A stretch of 64,000 bases of DNA from Diadema setosum (lineage: Eukaryota; Echinodermata; Echinoidea; Diadematoida; Diadematidae). Location of the stretch: the NCBI GenBank assembly GCA_033980235.1, contig CM067067.1, forward strand, positions 10,293,401-10,357,400, read 5' to 3'. Position numbers and translations under genes: made by a program. This document shows, one piece after another, positions 14,336 to 26,772 of this stretch (the stretch's first letter is position 1; every line of letters starts with the position of its first letter). Below the pieces are notes generated by a model. It was given only the letters and a program-made list of their open reading frames with translations, was not told where the DNA came from and did not search any database.

Positions 14336-15687
14336 GTAAGCCAAGACTGGGGGGGGGGGGGGGGCGAGGGAAGCTTCCAAGATAGGAAGGAAAGATGATT
14401 CAACACGTTATGCAACCATTCAGTTGTCCTGCTATGTCAGCGCATAGCCCGATTAATGTTAGGCATACCGAAACCCTCAGTTATGGCTAAGAGAGTCATT
14501 ATCATTTTACAAAAAAAAAAAAGAAAAAGAAAAAAAATGAAACTGAACAAGTCTATAAGCATCAAACTGCCTCACCAGTGCCCTTGTGAAATAAATGCAA
14601 ACTCGAAGTCACACACACTGTGAGTTGCAAAAGGTTCTTATGTGCACGTGAGGTGCGGCCGAGTCAGTCAAGGGATTGTTTGAAAGTTCTCCAAGTGATG
14701 TAGTCTTAGCATCTAACTGTCTGACTATAGATCTTGACTGATCTGGGCTCACGGCGCCTTGGGGTAAAATGTGCTTCCTAAAAGTGCGGGAAACCCCGAG
14801 AGATCGATACCATCTTTTCCCGCGTAAGGCTTCAATCTTTCGATATATTCTGTCAGCTTTCCAAACATGGATCTCGTTTCCATCGAGGAAGTTGTCGCCA
14901 TATCACCATTTATGTTCGTTTCTATCTCTTTTTTTCCCCCCATAATGGCCTACGTCAATCGTTCGCCCTCGTGAACAAACAAACAAACATAGCCACAACA
15001 TCACACAGACTTGCGCAGAGTATCAATTGCATTACCAGTTTAGGAAGAGCTTTTGAATAATTCTTACACATCTTATTCCAATTTTCATTCTCTTAATTCA
15101 CGGCCTAGCTGCTCAGGATGCATCGCGGCACGATTATCGAGTTGCCGTTAGATGCATTTTCCTGCAATTAAGTTACACAAAATGTTGCATCATTTCAACC
15201 AAAGATGGTGATGCGGGATAAGGAATAAAAGTTTTATACTTGGAGGAACTGAAGCTGTTAGAGATCTTTGTTTACAAAGTCACGTGATGTCAGCATAGTT
15301 GCACTTTGTTCCTCTGTACCACTCAAGGCGAACGATCTTCCAGTGAACGTATAGGTCTGCATTGGGCGTGGTCGCTCTGAGTGAATAATTTACATCAGTC
15401 GCAGAAACCAAATTTCTGGGATCTTGTGATATTTTATATACTTTATGCATTTTTTCATTTATTAGTCATTACTGGTAATTGATGATGTAGAGTATAACGT
15501 TCTCTTTCATACATTCATTTTGTTTGTTTCGGTTCGAGAATTTTCAAACGTCCCCTAATTGCGAAATTTACTCCTCATTCTTAAACTGGCAACACATGTA
15601 GAAAGATTAAAGTTCCTGTTTCTCAAATTTGTTTGTTTGTTGGGAGGGGGAATTTCTGAGTGGAAATATGAGATATCATATTTCCAT
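14336..15687. other. Unique DNA with G16 run
   Basis: A G run lies at about 14349-14364, immediately after the SINE body. An A-rich patch lies at about 14510-14538. No supported gene. Confidence 0.5.
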
Positions 15688-16019
15688 TTATATAACGCCT
15701 GAAGAGATCCTTGTAATTTGATTGGTTGTTTGACATTGGTTATTCTGCCCATTTCACTATGACGTCATAATCCGTGCAATTGTGGTTCCATTTAACGTGC
15801 AATTTTGGATCCATACGATTTGCTCCATTGCACGCTCACTGTTCTGGTAGCCCAGCATACTACGCGCATACGCTTGCGTTTTGCAGTGTATGTATGCGAC
15901 AGCGAGCTGTGATACCTAGCGTTAAGCGCTCAGTGAGCACTCTCGCGATCTCAAATTCTCCATTGTTTCTAAATAAATAAAACATGAAAGGACAAGGATC
16001 TCTTTCAGGCGTTATATAA
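15688..16019. mobile_element. Inverted-repeat element, about 332 bp
   Basis: Bounded by 26-27 bp arms: TTATATAACGCCTGAAGAGA at 15688 and its complement TCTCTTTCAGGCGTTATATAA ending at 16019, with a one-base gap between arms. The interior carries two GTGCAATT words and no credible coding sequence. It looks like a non-autonomous DNA element. It abuts a second palindrome at 16022. Confidence 0.7.
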
Positions 16020-16021
16020 AA

Positions 16022-16176
16022 CAAATAATAAATGTTTTTCATTCGTGCAATGGACAGAATATTTCATTCGGTGAAAGATGAAATGTTTGATCCATTCAAC
16101 TCGGCTCCGCCTCGTTGAAATATTTCACCTCATGAAATATTCTGTCCATTGCACTCATAAACATTCATTATTTGTA
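16022..16176. mobile_element. Palindromic element with about 55-bp arms
   Basis: The left arm contains GCAATGGACAGAATATTTCA. The right arm contains GAAATATTCTGTCCATTGCA. The outer edges ACAAATAATAAATG and CATTCATTATTTGT also pair. The arms meet near TTCAAC-TCGGCTCCGCCTC-GTTGAA. Transcribed, it would fold into one long hairpin. Probably a MITE. No transposase. Confidence 0.75.
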
Positions 16177-17786
16177 TACTATAGTCTTTCTCCATTATAA
16201 GATATTCAGTGAAATTCAGAGGTGTCGATTTAAGGATTTATCAAGGCTTTGATTAAGGATGACAGTATAATCATTTCTGCATTAAAATTTTCATAGGATT
16301 TGGGTTGATCAAGAAGACTGTTGTTAGTTCTGATAGTTCTGTATTTCTATGACTGAAGATGTTAATGTAGATTTGAAATACAACATGAAATTTGCTTTTT
16401 AAAAAAAATGTAACCAGAGTACAGTCGAATCAGGAGGAACATAACTGCTGATGGGTTACTGAAAAAAAAACAACAACAACAAGGCACAATGTTAGCTTTT
16501 ATGTTGTTTTCTATAAAAAAAAAAGGGCATCAATCTAAACAAAAGCTCGACGTGGATGACTGTCACAAGAGATAGGAGTAAATGGAAATGAAAACAGGGG
16601 CGAGTTAAATCTATCAATTCGCTTATGTCTGTCTCTTGGGCTTACTTTATTTCCTTCTCGTAGGATGTTTTCAGTCAATTGTCCAACTGCATAGATATAA
16701 TCCCCAAAGATCCATGTATATATTAGACAATGCTCTCACCCCGCACTCCTTCCATGGCAGACTTTCTGGGGGGAATGATTCATACAGGGTCGGTCGTGTG
16801 GCTAGAAGTAGTCACCGACTCTGCAAGCCAAATGGTGCAGTCACCCGCACCGTGATCGACAAGTTTGTGTCGAAAAAGAAAAGCCGTCCGAATCGTTCGA
16901 CAAATTCCTTGTCACTTGCAAATGGCTCTCGGAGAGAATATTTTATCAGCTTCTAAACTGCCGGAAAGCGGCGTATAATGAAATGAAGGAAAATCGAGTT
17001 GGCCGCGTTTTGACTGTAAATAGCACTTTCCTCTGATGGCATGTCTTGTCAATCACGTGGTTGTTGAACCTGCTATTAAACTGTGATGATTATGTGATTT
17101 TTCTCTTTTTTCTAAGTGAAATTACCATATTTTGAGGTTAAATCAGTGCATTTTTTTTCTGCCATTTGAATGTTTTACGAGGTACCGGAAAAAAAAAATG
17201 CAAAATTAAGCACTGATATGAATTCTGCGTGGGCGTGTATGAAGTCATTTCACTATCCATTGTATTACGACGTGCAAGATTTAATGTGATAATCAGAATG
17301 AGGTATAGTAATGTGTGTTGACGCTTGATATAGGATACAGTCAAAATATTTTGAATTCTGTCTCAATTCCTTCGACTATCAGACCATTGATTTGCTTCTA
17401 CTGTGTATTTTGAATGAGAGAATTACAAGTTAGATTCTCCTCCGCTCACTTTGAAGAAAGGTTCAGATTTATGTTCGAAGGCATACACTTCGCGCCTAAT
17501 TTGACCGGCAAACTCCTAAAAAAAGTGTATGTATGAGCAGGGGGAGTACGAAAGTGCGCTGGGTTGAAACACCTCGCGAACGCCGTGGGTGAATGTTACA
17601 GTAGTGAGGTTCACACCTAGGCCCCTTTACCTTAAAGTGAAAACTAAGTTCTGGTAAGGGCTTGAGAACCCGTCTGGCACCATTTCATATTTGCTTGCAA
17701 TATATCGAAAGAGTCTACAAATAAACTTACCTGGCTGACGCGGTTTGCCGGAATGATGAGTCGTTTTGGAGTATTTTGAGAAAAAT
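16177..17786. other. Unique AT-rich DNA, no gene supported
   Basis: Short A runs. A plus-strand open frame of 106 codons (16636-16956) has no domain I recognise. A GTTCACACCTAG word at 17611 is the complement of TAGGTGTGAAC at 18840, so an older repeat may reach into this stretch. Confidence 0.45.
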
Positions 17787-17814
17787 AATAAAAGTCGGTA
17801 GACCGACTTTTATT
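17787..17814. repeat. Perfect short inverted repeat
   Basis: 13-bp arms AATAAAAGTCGGT and ACCGACTTTTATT with a 2-base spacer. No T run follows in a context that would make it a transcription terminator here. Confidence 0.9.
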
Positions 17815-18502
17815 CCAGAAGGCTCCAGACTAACTCGGTCTCGGGGAAAACTCGACCCTATTTCAGACAATTTACACACAGTTCGTGATCGCCATGTTCC
17901 ATCAGTACTCTATAATACTACGGGTACCAAACGAGGCCTTACTGAGCAGACAGGAAAGTGCGTGCTAATCCTGTACAAAACAAATGGACAGCGCGCGGTC
18001 CTCAAGCCTACTAGTATACGCACATCACCTCAGTTGCTGAGACGCGCGGTCTTTGAAGTTTTTGTTGTTGTTTATCAATTGTCTTTGATTGTTTTTAGAG
18101 GTGCTTGAGAGGCGCACACTAATTTTGCATGCGCGCCAAAGAGGTTTTTGATGCGCGTGTTGTAACAACTCGGACCATTACTGCGAGTAGCCAGAACGCT
18201 ACAATGTAGTTTATACAGGCCGCTCCCGTATGCATAGTACTGTACAATCCAGCGGGAAAACCAGTACAACTCATCCCGCCGTCAAGCAAAGCGAGGCCGA
18301 GTTATCCCCGAGTCCGAGTCTAGCCTGACCCCGTTCGGGTAAGTTCCGAGACTGAATGTTTTTGGTTAATATTTCCCATTTTCGTCCTTACCCATCGAAT
18401 ATCTTGTTATTACAGCGTTATTCCGCACATTTCCTAGGCATACGTTCACATTTTGGAGCAAAATTTGACAACTTTTGCAGGCATACCAGAACTTTGTTTG
18501 GG
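17815..18502. other. Unique DNA, GC-richer with CGAG-type words
   Basis: A plus-strand open frame of 110 codons (17776-18108) begins in the hairpin and has no recognised domain. The stretch 18280-18350 repeats CCGAG-like words. Confidence 0.45.
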
Positions 18503-18960
18503 CTTTAAGGTTTTTTAAACCTCGAGGTTTTGTAAACTACGAGGCACTAAACTCCAAGTTAGCGTAGATGTAGACGCATGTAGTTTAGAAAACCACGACA
18601 AAACCTTAAGGCGAAGACACCACGACAACACCACAACATTTCTTAGGGTGTTGTCGTGGTTTAAGCGCGTAGTTTAAGCGCGCTGTGGCAGCGCGCTTAA
18701 ACTATGACAGATGTGAACGGAGTTTTGTTAACCACGACGCTCAGTTTTTTCCACAATAGTGCGCAACCCTATGTGCAAACTAGGCGCCCTTTATTTTCTA
18801 TCGTAGTTATCTTTACCTCGAGGTTTTGGTAACTGCATGTAGGTGTGAACGGCATCGAAGTTTTGTCGTGGTTAGGGGAACGCAATTTTGCGCTCGTAGT
18901 TAGTATAACTACAAGTTTTTGGATAGGTGTAGACATGGCTAGTACTACAAGGTTTTGTAT
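18503..18960. repeat. Cluster of short inverted repeats built on AACCACGAC
   Basis: AACCACGAC or its complement occurs at 18591, 18653, 18730 and 18865, with a shorter ACCACGAC at 18619. Perfect hairpins are present: 18619-18632 with 18647-18660 (14-bp arms), and 18671-18685 with 18689-18703 (15-bp arms, 3-base loop). CTTTAAGGTTTT (18503) pairs with AAAACCTTAAG (18600). GTGTGAACGG/ATGTGAACGG (18843, 18711) and GTAGAC words also recur. Nested MITE remnants are the simplest explanation. I cannot name the family. Confidence 0.75.
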
Positions 18961-20276
18961 GCACATTATCGATGTTACCTGGTCATCTGCGCACATTTTT
19001 TGTTCTTTCGGTGAATGATGAGTGACATTATTTTCAGTGGACTGTCTAGGCATCAAGCTGATTGTGTAATGTAGTGGAGAAAGTGTCGACTCTGTACTTT
19101 TAACAATACTGTGAATGAACTATATGAATAAAACAATAGGCGTTCTTATTAACAAAGAGACCACAAACAGACAAACTGGTTTTCAAACAGAGTCAGGAAA
19201 GGTGCTCAAAAAAGTGAGGATATTATCTCACATCCTGCAGAGGTTATTACCCTTCCGCCCTTTTTGTCCAGTCTTAGTGCAATTCTTCTTTTAAGAATGC
19301 TCGATGATGCCAGGAGCTGGAGATATTATAAAGTGTGTTGCCCCGATTGGCATAGATCGTGCATCGATTTTGTCATGCTCGATTTGGTTTCGAGTGGCGT
19401 GGTTATTAAATATTTGTCTCTGATATGCAGGATAAATCCTTGAGGTCTTTTTTTCCACTGCATTGAGCTGCTGACTCGAAAAAGAGAATGCCTGGGTGGA
19501 AATAAGGGATAGGGTTTGGGTGGTCAGCTGCTACATCCCTATTGCTTTGCCGATGAAGACACACACACACACACATTCACACACATAAACAAAATATATG
19601 TAGGAGACTTAGGAGAAATCCACTCTGATTTTTTTTCCTAAAAAACAAAACAAAACACTATTATCGATTCTAAAGTCTATTCGATAATGGTGTTTGACTT
19701 CAGTAGCGTGAATCCAATTCAAGACAAAGACTGATATGTGCTGTGGAAAGGAAATGAGCGTAAAGGAATGCATGCTTGCTTTTGCTGTCCATAATGTTTG
19801 TAATGGTAAATCAGTCAGCTTGTAGACTAGTGTTTCATTACATTTATAGAAGCGAACCACTTAGTGATTACAGAAGTAGAGTCCACACACACACACAAGC
19901 ACGGAAATACACTAACATTTATGTTAATGTTGCATGATGCTGAAAGCACTATATTCTAGACTATATGAATGGAAAATGTATGATTGGCGTATGTGCAGCT
20001 ATATACAGCAGAGCTATTTCGCAGTTAGATTATGCGAGCGTATGTAATCAAGAATGGCTCGTGCAACAGCTCGCCTATAATTACGTTGTTAGGTGAGAGA
20101 AAATGCCTTTGTAACACTGATTCCGCGCAAGAATGTATAGTAATGTTGCACGGTCACTTACGATTAAGAAAATAATTAATGACATGTGATCCAATTCAAC
20201 CAATGGCAATGGTATCGTTACATATTGTCACAATGTACATAATGCACTACAATAAAATGCTGTTTATGTATGTTTG
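18961..20276. other. AT-rich unique DNA with small CA tracts
   Basis: Short CA tracts at about 19558-19575 and 19884-19898. No supported gene. Confidence 0.55.
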
Positions 20277-20278
20277 TA

Positions 20279-21784
20279 CAGCGTGTCCCAGAAAAAACGA
20301 AACCGGGTTTCCATGCATCTTTTTACTAACGAAATCATACATTTTCTCTATGAGATATACATCAATGGAAAGATAAACTCTTCTTCTTTCATTTGATGTA
20401 CAACTTTAAGTTCATTGTTCATGCATGACTGAGTTAGAACAATGAAAAGTGGTGCTATCAAATTTTCATTTGCACGCGCAAATGGTGACTTTAAGTGAAT
20501 TTTTCAAACTTACAACCTTACGTTTTCGAAAAACAAAGCTCATAACCCAAATATTCATATTTTCTTCTTTCATTTGAGACCTTACGCGTCAAATATGAAT
20601 AACGCATGCTTGAGAAAAATCTGTATGAAAGTATGCTTCCTTTCTACCAATTCTACGAATAAGCGAAAAACAAGCATTCAGCTCTCCCGTCTTAGCATTA
20701 GACAATGGGCTCATCTGCACTATTGAATTCACACAAAACAACCGCAGTGCTACAGTGAATGTTGTTGGGGGGGGGGGGTATTTACAGAGAAGGCTGTATG
20801 AGACGGACAGCCCTTTGTTGTCATTTATTTAGAATAAGCTATGAGACATAACTATTTATAATAATTAAAGACTAATATCGCGAGTATTCTCACGCTGCAC
20901 GCAGTCCAATGGCTACGGGAAATCAACATTACAACAATGATACACATTTTGATGATACCTCAAACTTATTAACTGTTTTCATTCCTCCCTACATTTCCCT
21001 CACGCGTGGTTAGTCCTTCATCACTGACAGGGTTTTGAAGTTTTTGAAGGGGGTGCGCTTCTAACATTTCAAAGGTGCAACTGCAGGGCAGAAAGTTGTC
21101 TTTTTTTTTGGGGGGGGGGGGGGGGGGGGGGCTCGGAAGGTTTTTTTTTTTCGGTCCGTTACTCCCACCCTACCTTCCCAAACATTCCGCTGATGAACAC
21201 CCTTTCCTCTGTAGTTAGCTGCATGGTCAGACAAGCTCATGATCACGTGCTAATTTAGGACCCTATTCACAACCGAATCGTCTGTAACATTCCCTTTTAC
21301 CCTCTCCCTTCATGTTTTTGTGGAAATTCATTGAAGCATGAAGGCCATTGTTATCTGCCAAGTCGGGCAGGAGTCGGGAAAGCTAACTGCTCCTTTTTTA
21401 CCATCTATCTATCTGGGTAAAATGTAAGGATATTTCAAATAAAGTTTTCTCGAGCAGGCGTTGATCATTTTTTACGCATGGGATATCATATGAAAGGAAA
21501 AAGAATGGATAGTAAAGCTATGACTCTATCTTTTGCAAAAGATTGCTGGAAAAGTCTGAAAAAGTCATTCAAAGTTGCCATTTGCTCGTGCAAATGAAAT
21601 TTTAGTAGCACCACTGTCTATTGTTCTAACTCAGTCATGCATGAATTATGAACAACGTGTTGTGCATCGAATGAAAGAAGAGAAGTGTATCTTTCAATCC
21701 ATGTACAACTCATAAAGCAAATATGTGATTATGATCGCAAAGAATTGCAATGAAACTCGGTTTCGTTTTTTCTGGGACACGCTG
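20279..21784. mobile_element. DNA transposon, non-autonomous, long TIRs, TA duplication
   Basis: Both ends begin CAGCGTGTCCCAGAAAAAAC. The first 27 bases are identical between the ends, and 32 of the first 33 match. The element is flanked by TA on each side (20277-20278 and 21785-21786), the signature of Tc1/mariner-type insertion. Similarity between the arms continues, with substitutions and small gaps, for about 345 bp (left to about 20625, right from about 21444). Shared words include CATGCATGACTGAGTTAGAA and CATTTGCACG. The middle holds a G15 run and a T9-G22 tract and no transposase-like frame. The superfamily is inferred from the TA duplication only. Confidence 0.88.
21101..21131. repeat. 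T9-G22 homopolymer junction
   Basis: Nine T run directly into 22 G, inside the internal part of the TIR element. Confidence 0.93.
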
Positions 21785-21786
21785 TA

Positions 21787-23514
21787 TAATACAATGTTAA
21801 TGCAATGTATAATACAATGTTATGATGACTATATGCTTTTACTTTAACTGCTGGTTGATCCTTCCAAATACACTATTCTAGATTATAGTATATTATATGC
21901 CATAGTGTAAGACGATGATAGGAGGCACCAATGAAAATGCGCGTGAGCTAGTTATTTTTTGCAAACAATCACATCCATTATTTTGTACATGTGTTTGTAA
22001 TATACTAGGTTATACTAAAACATTCATTTCCCACTTCTAATCCTTAATAGTTCAAAAACTATCTATCAGATTTTTTTTTTTTTAACATTGATATGAGCAA
22101 TAGCTGAATAGTGTACAATTTTGTTGGAGGTAATTTAAGAAGGAAAACATAGATCAGTTAATTCAATATTAACTTTCAAGTTTAGGGTTGAGTCTTTGCT
22201 CTATTTTCAATCATTTGTACAAAACACTATGACTTTGCTCAAGGGTCAATTGGTGTGTATGGGAGTGTGTGGTTAACACCCAGACAATGGTCCTGGAAAA
22301 TGGCCAGAGTTTGAATGCTTTGTTTTTTTTTATTCATGATGAATCCCGCTATCACAGTTAGTCTTTATTCATTCTGAAATGTAGTGTTTGCAATGACATG
22401 GGAACATGTGCTTATTATACTTTTTTCATGACTGTGCATACTTTTTACCCTTTACCGTGAATTTAGACTAGCAGTGTCCAGGGCAATCCATTATGAATTA
22501 TTAATAAAGCATTCATATGCCTTGGAAGAAGAGTCCAGAAGCCCAGTCAGCAGAGCTCTGAAAAGGTGGTATTCGTGGTGTTCATGTCCTTTGTGCAGGG
22601 TCATTGTAAGCACACACTCAGATACACATCGTTGGTTCCTGTGTAGAGTTCAAGTTTTGTGCGGAGGGTTCAAATTTGACAAAAATCTGGAACAAAAAAA
22701 AATTAATAGATCATGGATTTAATGAAACTGATTTATGCTTTTATATTCGAATCAACTGAAACACTATTCAGCTATTACTCATATCAATGACAGTGTTATC
22801 TGACATAGTTTTCGAACTCTTAAGGATCAAAAGTGGGAGATGTTTTTTGATGACCTAGTATTTGTGTGTGTGTTGCGTGTGTCTGTCATCCTGACATTTT
22901 TTTTTTATTTTTTTTTTAATTGAAAGGAACATCATCTGACTTTCTCGGCCAATCAATGAATGATGCTAATGAATGAAAACATAAAGGATTCACAGTGTGG
23001 CATTGATAAAGGGGTATACGGCATCCTGTGACATTGATGGAGTTGATTCGGCACCACTTCGACCATAATCGTGTTTACTTCGTGCACACACGAGCCCGAA
23101 AATCCTCGCCTCATGCACCTTCTTCGGGCCGGGGCGAACTTTCTCGGTTTAAGCGGGCTGTCAGAGCGAGTAAACTCACCAGCGACCGCACGGGCCAAAT
23201 TTGATATCCAGTTGGTTTAGGGTCCTCTTTCTTGCCAGCCGTACGAACTCCACCACCCCTATCAGAAAAAGATCGTGGAAGGGATTGAGACAGCGTTCAA
23301 CTATCTTCACCGTGGTGCCATATTAGGTTTCTATTTGTCCATTTCTCTGTAATCAGCACGTTTGGTTACCATCAGGACTCTCCCTCATCGTGAAAGGCGA
23401 GGAGGTAGGATTTGAAACAAACGCGACCCAACCCGAGTGAAAGTATTCACCTCGGGACGAGTGATGGACGCCAACAGCACAAGGACAAATTTGTTCTCTA
23501 TCGGCCTTTTTTTT

Positions 23515-23516
<2 letters not shown>
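21787..23516. other. AT-rich unique DNA, GC-richer near 23.0-23.2 kb
   Basis: T runs near 22071 and 22900. A weak tRNA-like pair of words (GTGTGGTTAACACC at about 22266 and AGAGTTTGAATGC at about 22307) is too degenerate to call. No gene is seen. Confidence 0.5.

Positions 23517-23554
<38 letters not shown>
23517..23554. repeat. GT microsatellite
   Basis: Pure (GT)n about 38 bp long. Confidence 0.97.
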
Positions 23555-23555
<1 letters not shown>

Positions 23556-23829
23556 CTTTTTATCACTGTGTTAACAGTTGGAAGTTCCCATCAGAAAACA
23601 GTGTACGCGTGTGTGCTCATGTTCGTTTTAGTTTCTGTGGAGCGGCTTTTCTTTCACTTCTAACCAAGAATGTGCATTAAAATATCGGGAAATTTGGTAA
23701 ATGCTTCCTTGCAGCAAGGTAGAATAGCTATGTGTGTGTGTGGGGGGGGGGATGGGGCGGGGTGGGGAAAGGAAGTATTGTGTAGAGGGTGTTTGTCCAG
23801 TGTAGAGCATTGACCCTAACATTTATACA
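23555..23829. other. Unique DNA with a GT-G run
   Basis: A short GT tract ends in a G run at about 23732-23750. Nothing else. Confidence 0.6.
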
Positions 23830-23913
23830 GAACACAACATAACATAACATAACATAACATAACATAACATAACATAACATAACATAACATAACACAACGT
23901 AACATAACATAAC
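23830..23913. repeat. CATAA pentanucleotide array
   Basis: About 16 units of a 5-bp repeat (AACAT), with CACAA and CGTAA variants near the ends, followed by AACCCTAAC. The open frame across it on the minus strand is translated repeat. Confidence 0.96.
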
Positions 23914-25446
23914 CCTAACAAAAGCTCATAATCATGAGTTCTTTTCCCGATTTATCAAGTCAACAAATTCAGGGTAATTCAATCTCAGTGATCCTATTCG
24001 AACAGAGAAAGTCCATTTCTAAATAACATGACATGATTTTCTCCGATTTTGTCAAATAGAAAAAGATTATCGTTGTTGTTGCTATTCTTTATTTATCCAT
24101 TCTGCTCCGGAATGGATATCAATGACTCGCTTTTTGTATATATAGATTCCTCGGTTCATGGCTCCAAATGAAAGTACATTTCCCAAAGCTCTGCCCTTAG
24201 AAATATAACGTTCGATCTGGGCGATTGTTTTCACAGGAGGTATGGTTCAATATAGCTTTGTGATATGAGATTAATAAGCCCCAAAATCGTTTCATCCGAG
24301 ATGTCAAATACGTGTTAGTGATCCATTGGTTTTCGTCGGAGTGACCCGACGGCACTTCCCTCTTGTCTATTATCTCGCCGATATTGCAACTCGTGGTGGC
24401 TGTAGCAAATTACAGTCCGTCCGCTTGCTCCGGTGCCCGGACGCGAATGGGATATGATGGCCGCCAATATGGAGGGACATTAGAAAAGTTAGACTGAGCT
24501 GAGTATGCAACGTCCGATCTGGTTTATCTCACACAAGGAGAAAGCGTAAGGTGGAGCATGAAAAATCCTGATCTAGGGAACCTAATCGACAACCATGATA
24601 ACAGAAGTAGTAGAATATACTCTCCCTACCCCCCCCCCTTCGTGTTTCTCTTACCACCCCCCCCCCCTTTTTTTTTTCTTTCCCTTGTTGCTTGAATGCC
24701 GATATGGGTGCGGCGAGTAGTGAAAGTGCACACTGATGATGTTTAAAGTGACGTAGCGGAATGCCATCAAAACAAGGTTGCACCGCTGAACTGACGTCAT
24801 CTTTCGTCACGTCATAGGATTTCTTCTTGGACCTAAAATCCAGCATTGATTAGTGTAAGTGTTTTCAAACAGAATTCCGTTCTCCCGACTAAAACACAAA
24901 CCAAGATTTGTGTTTATGTAATTTTGAAATAATATCATCAGATTGCCTTTTCGGGTACCGCTACATTTTGTTTACAGTCGCAGAGATGCGAAGGAATCAC
25001 ATACCACAAAGAAACATATAAACATGAATTATTTCGATGCATACATTCATATGAACATTCACACACAGTTTAGATACACATACATAGATACATAATCGGA
25101 TACACCCATACATACATACATATACACAAACATACATTAGTATCTACAATATAGTGCAGCAAATCCAGGATACTTTACAGATAATCGGTCTTCTACAGTT
25201 GACATGACCAGACTTGAAGGATAGAGTCCATGCAAGATAAATTTTACATGTTGCTTTTCGTAAACAGGGGGAAGTGTCTTATTGTTATCATTATTGGTGA
25301 TGTTGTTGTTTTTCCTCTTATTGGATCTTAAAAAGAAAAAGTAAACAAAATGTACGGAGTTAAAGGTGGCGTTATCAGCCAGGTTTGTATTATGTGGTTC
25401 TACATTGTCTAACAAACAACTGTCATGACACACGCAGACTGTGGTA
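23914..25446. other. Unique DNA with a C-run/T-run block
   Basis: Clustered C runs and a T run at about 24630-24680. Imperfect CATA-rich sequence at about 25070-25135. No gene supported. Confidence 0.5.
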
Positions 25447-25478
25447 GACACACACGCGCCCGCGCCCGCGCCCGCGCG

Positions 25479-25512
<34 letters not shown>
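25447..25512. repeat. CA / CG alternating tract
   Basis: (CA)n, three GCGCCC-type units, about nine CG dinucleotides and (CA)n again. Nearly all of it is alternating purine-pyrimidine, a classic Z-DNA-prone composition. Confidence 0.95.
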
Positions 25513-26734
25513 ATGTACAGACACATACACAGACTAGCTCGCACACAATTTACATAGAGGAAGGGGTGGCTTCACACGCCTTTTTGGCCCTTAGACCATG
25601 ATGAATGTGATAGGGAGACGCCACGGCGAACGTATACTATAACAGCTTTTGTCCAAGGTCTCGATCTTCAGTAGATATCGAATTACCGCACCGTGCGACT
25701 CTCTGAAGGCGAAAGTGATATTCTGTTGCACAGCTGTTTTGCATTCCCCCCATCACACTCTCAAAATGTCAGTGGCTCCACTGCGTTCGTCTCTCGTAAA
25801 GTTTAACGTTGCCATTAACGAATGGAGTGGAAATGTATGTAAAGTAGGCCTATACAACAAGGGTAGCCTGTTTCGCATATTGGCAATTGAAGAATGTACG
25901 GAGTATCTTTGGGGTTTTTGGTTTGTTTGTTTTTTTTGTGTGTGTGTGAGTGAGTGTGCCTGTGCGCTTATGCGGGAATGATTTGGAGCTACTTTTTTCT
26001 TTTTTTTTTTCTTTTTTGCATTTCAGATTATTACCCTTTGTTTTATTTTCAATACAATTTCAAAGATGCAGACTTCTGCATCACACAATGACATTATAGA
26101 ACTTGCAGTAAAATACATCACAGTATCTATCCTGATACACTACATTGGTTTCCAACCCTAAAAGTAATATACGCACAAACACACACCCACACACACAAAT
26201 AACCCAACAAGAAAGAGAAATCACTGATTCAATTTCAAACATGGTAGACCACATAATAGGGAACAAGGCAATGAACTATATAACAATTCAATCATATTTT
26301 ACCGCTCGCACACATTTAATTCGATTATACCACGGAGTCAAGTAACATAATGCATGATCAAGGGACAAAACAAAACAAAAACTCAGACGTAATACATCAG
26401 AAATAATAGCTGAGATTGGACGGGAAGAATGAAGCAGTTATTGAGACTGAAAGACTGAGAGATCCAAGAAGGAAAAAAAAAAGAGAGAAAATTGGGAAAA
26501 AGTGGACGAAAAGCACTAGGGGTAGGAGAAGTCTGCAATAAAGGCAGGAAAGTGAAAAAGCTAACGAGAGATATGGCAAAGTCATTTATACGACACCCCA
26601 AGGGGGACATATAGTTTTAACGTCTCCGTCTATTGTGATATTGTAAGACTCGAAAGATTTTGTAAACAGGTGTGTAGAGCATGTGAGTTGACTCTACTTC
26701 TTTTTTGTACAGAATTGATGTGGAAAGAAATTCG
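25513..26734. other. Unique DNA, no gene supported
   Basis: Short GT and T tracts at about 25920-26016. The 110-codon open frame at 25649-25981 ends in translated GT repeat. No domain is seen. Confidence 0.5.
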
Positions 26735-26772
26735 ACTCTCTCTCTCTCTCTCCATCTCTCTCTCTCTCTCTA
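26735..26772. repeat. CT microsatellite
   Basis: (CT)n with one CCA interruption. Confidence 0.93.

Noticed and set aside
22255..22325. Weak tRNA-like A and B box words
   Set aside because: Both boxes deviate at several positions and there is no body or tail.
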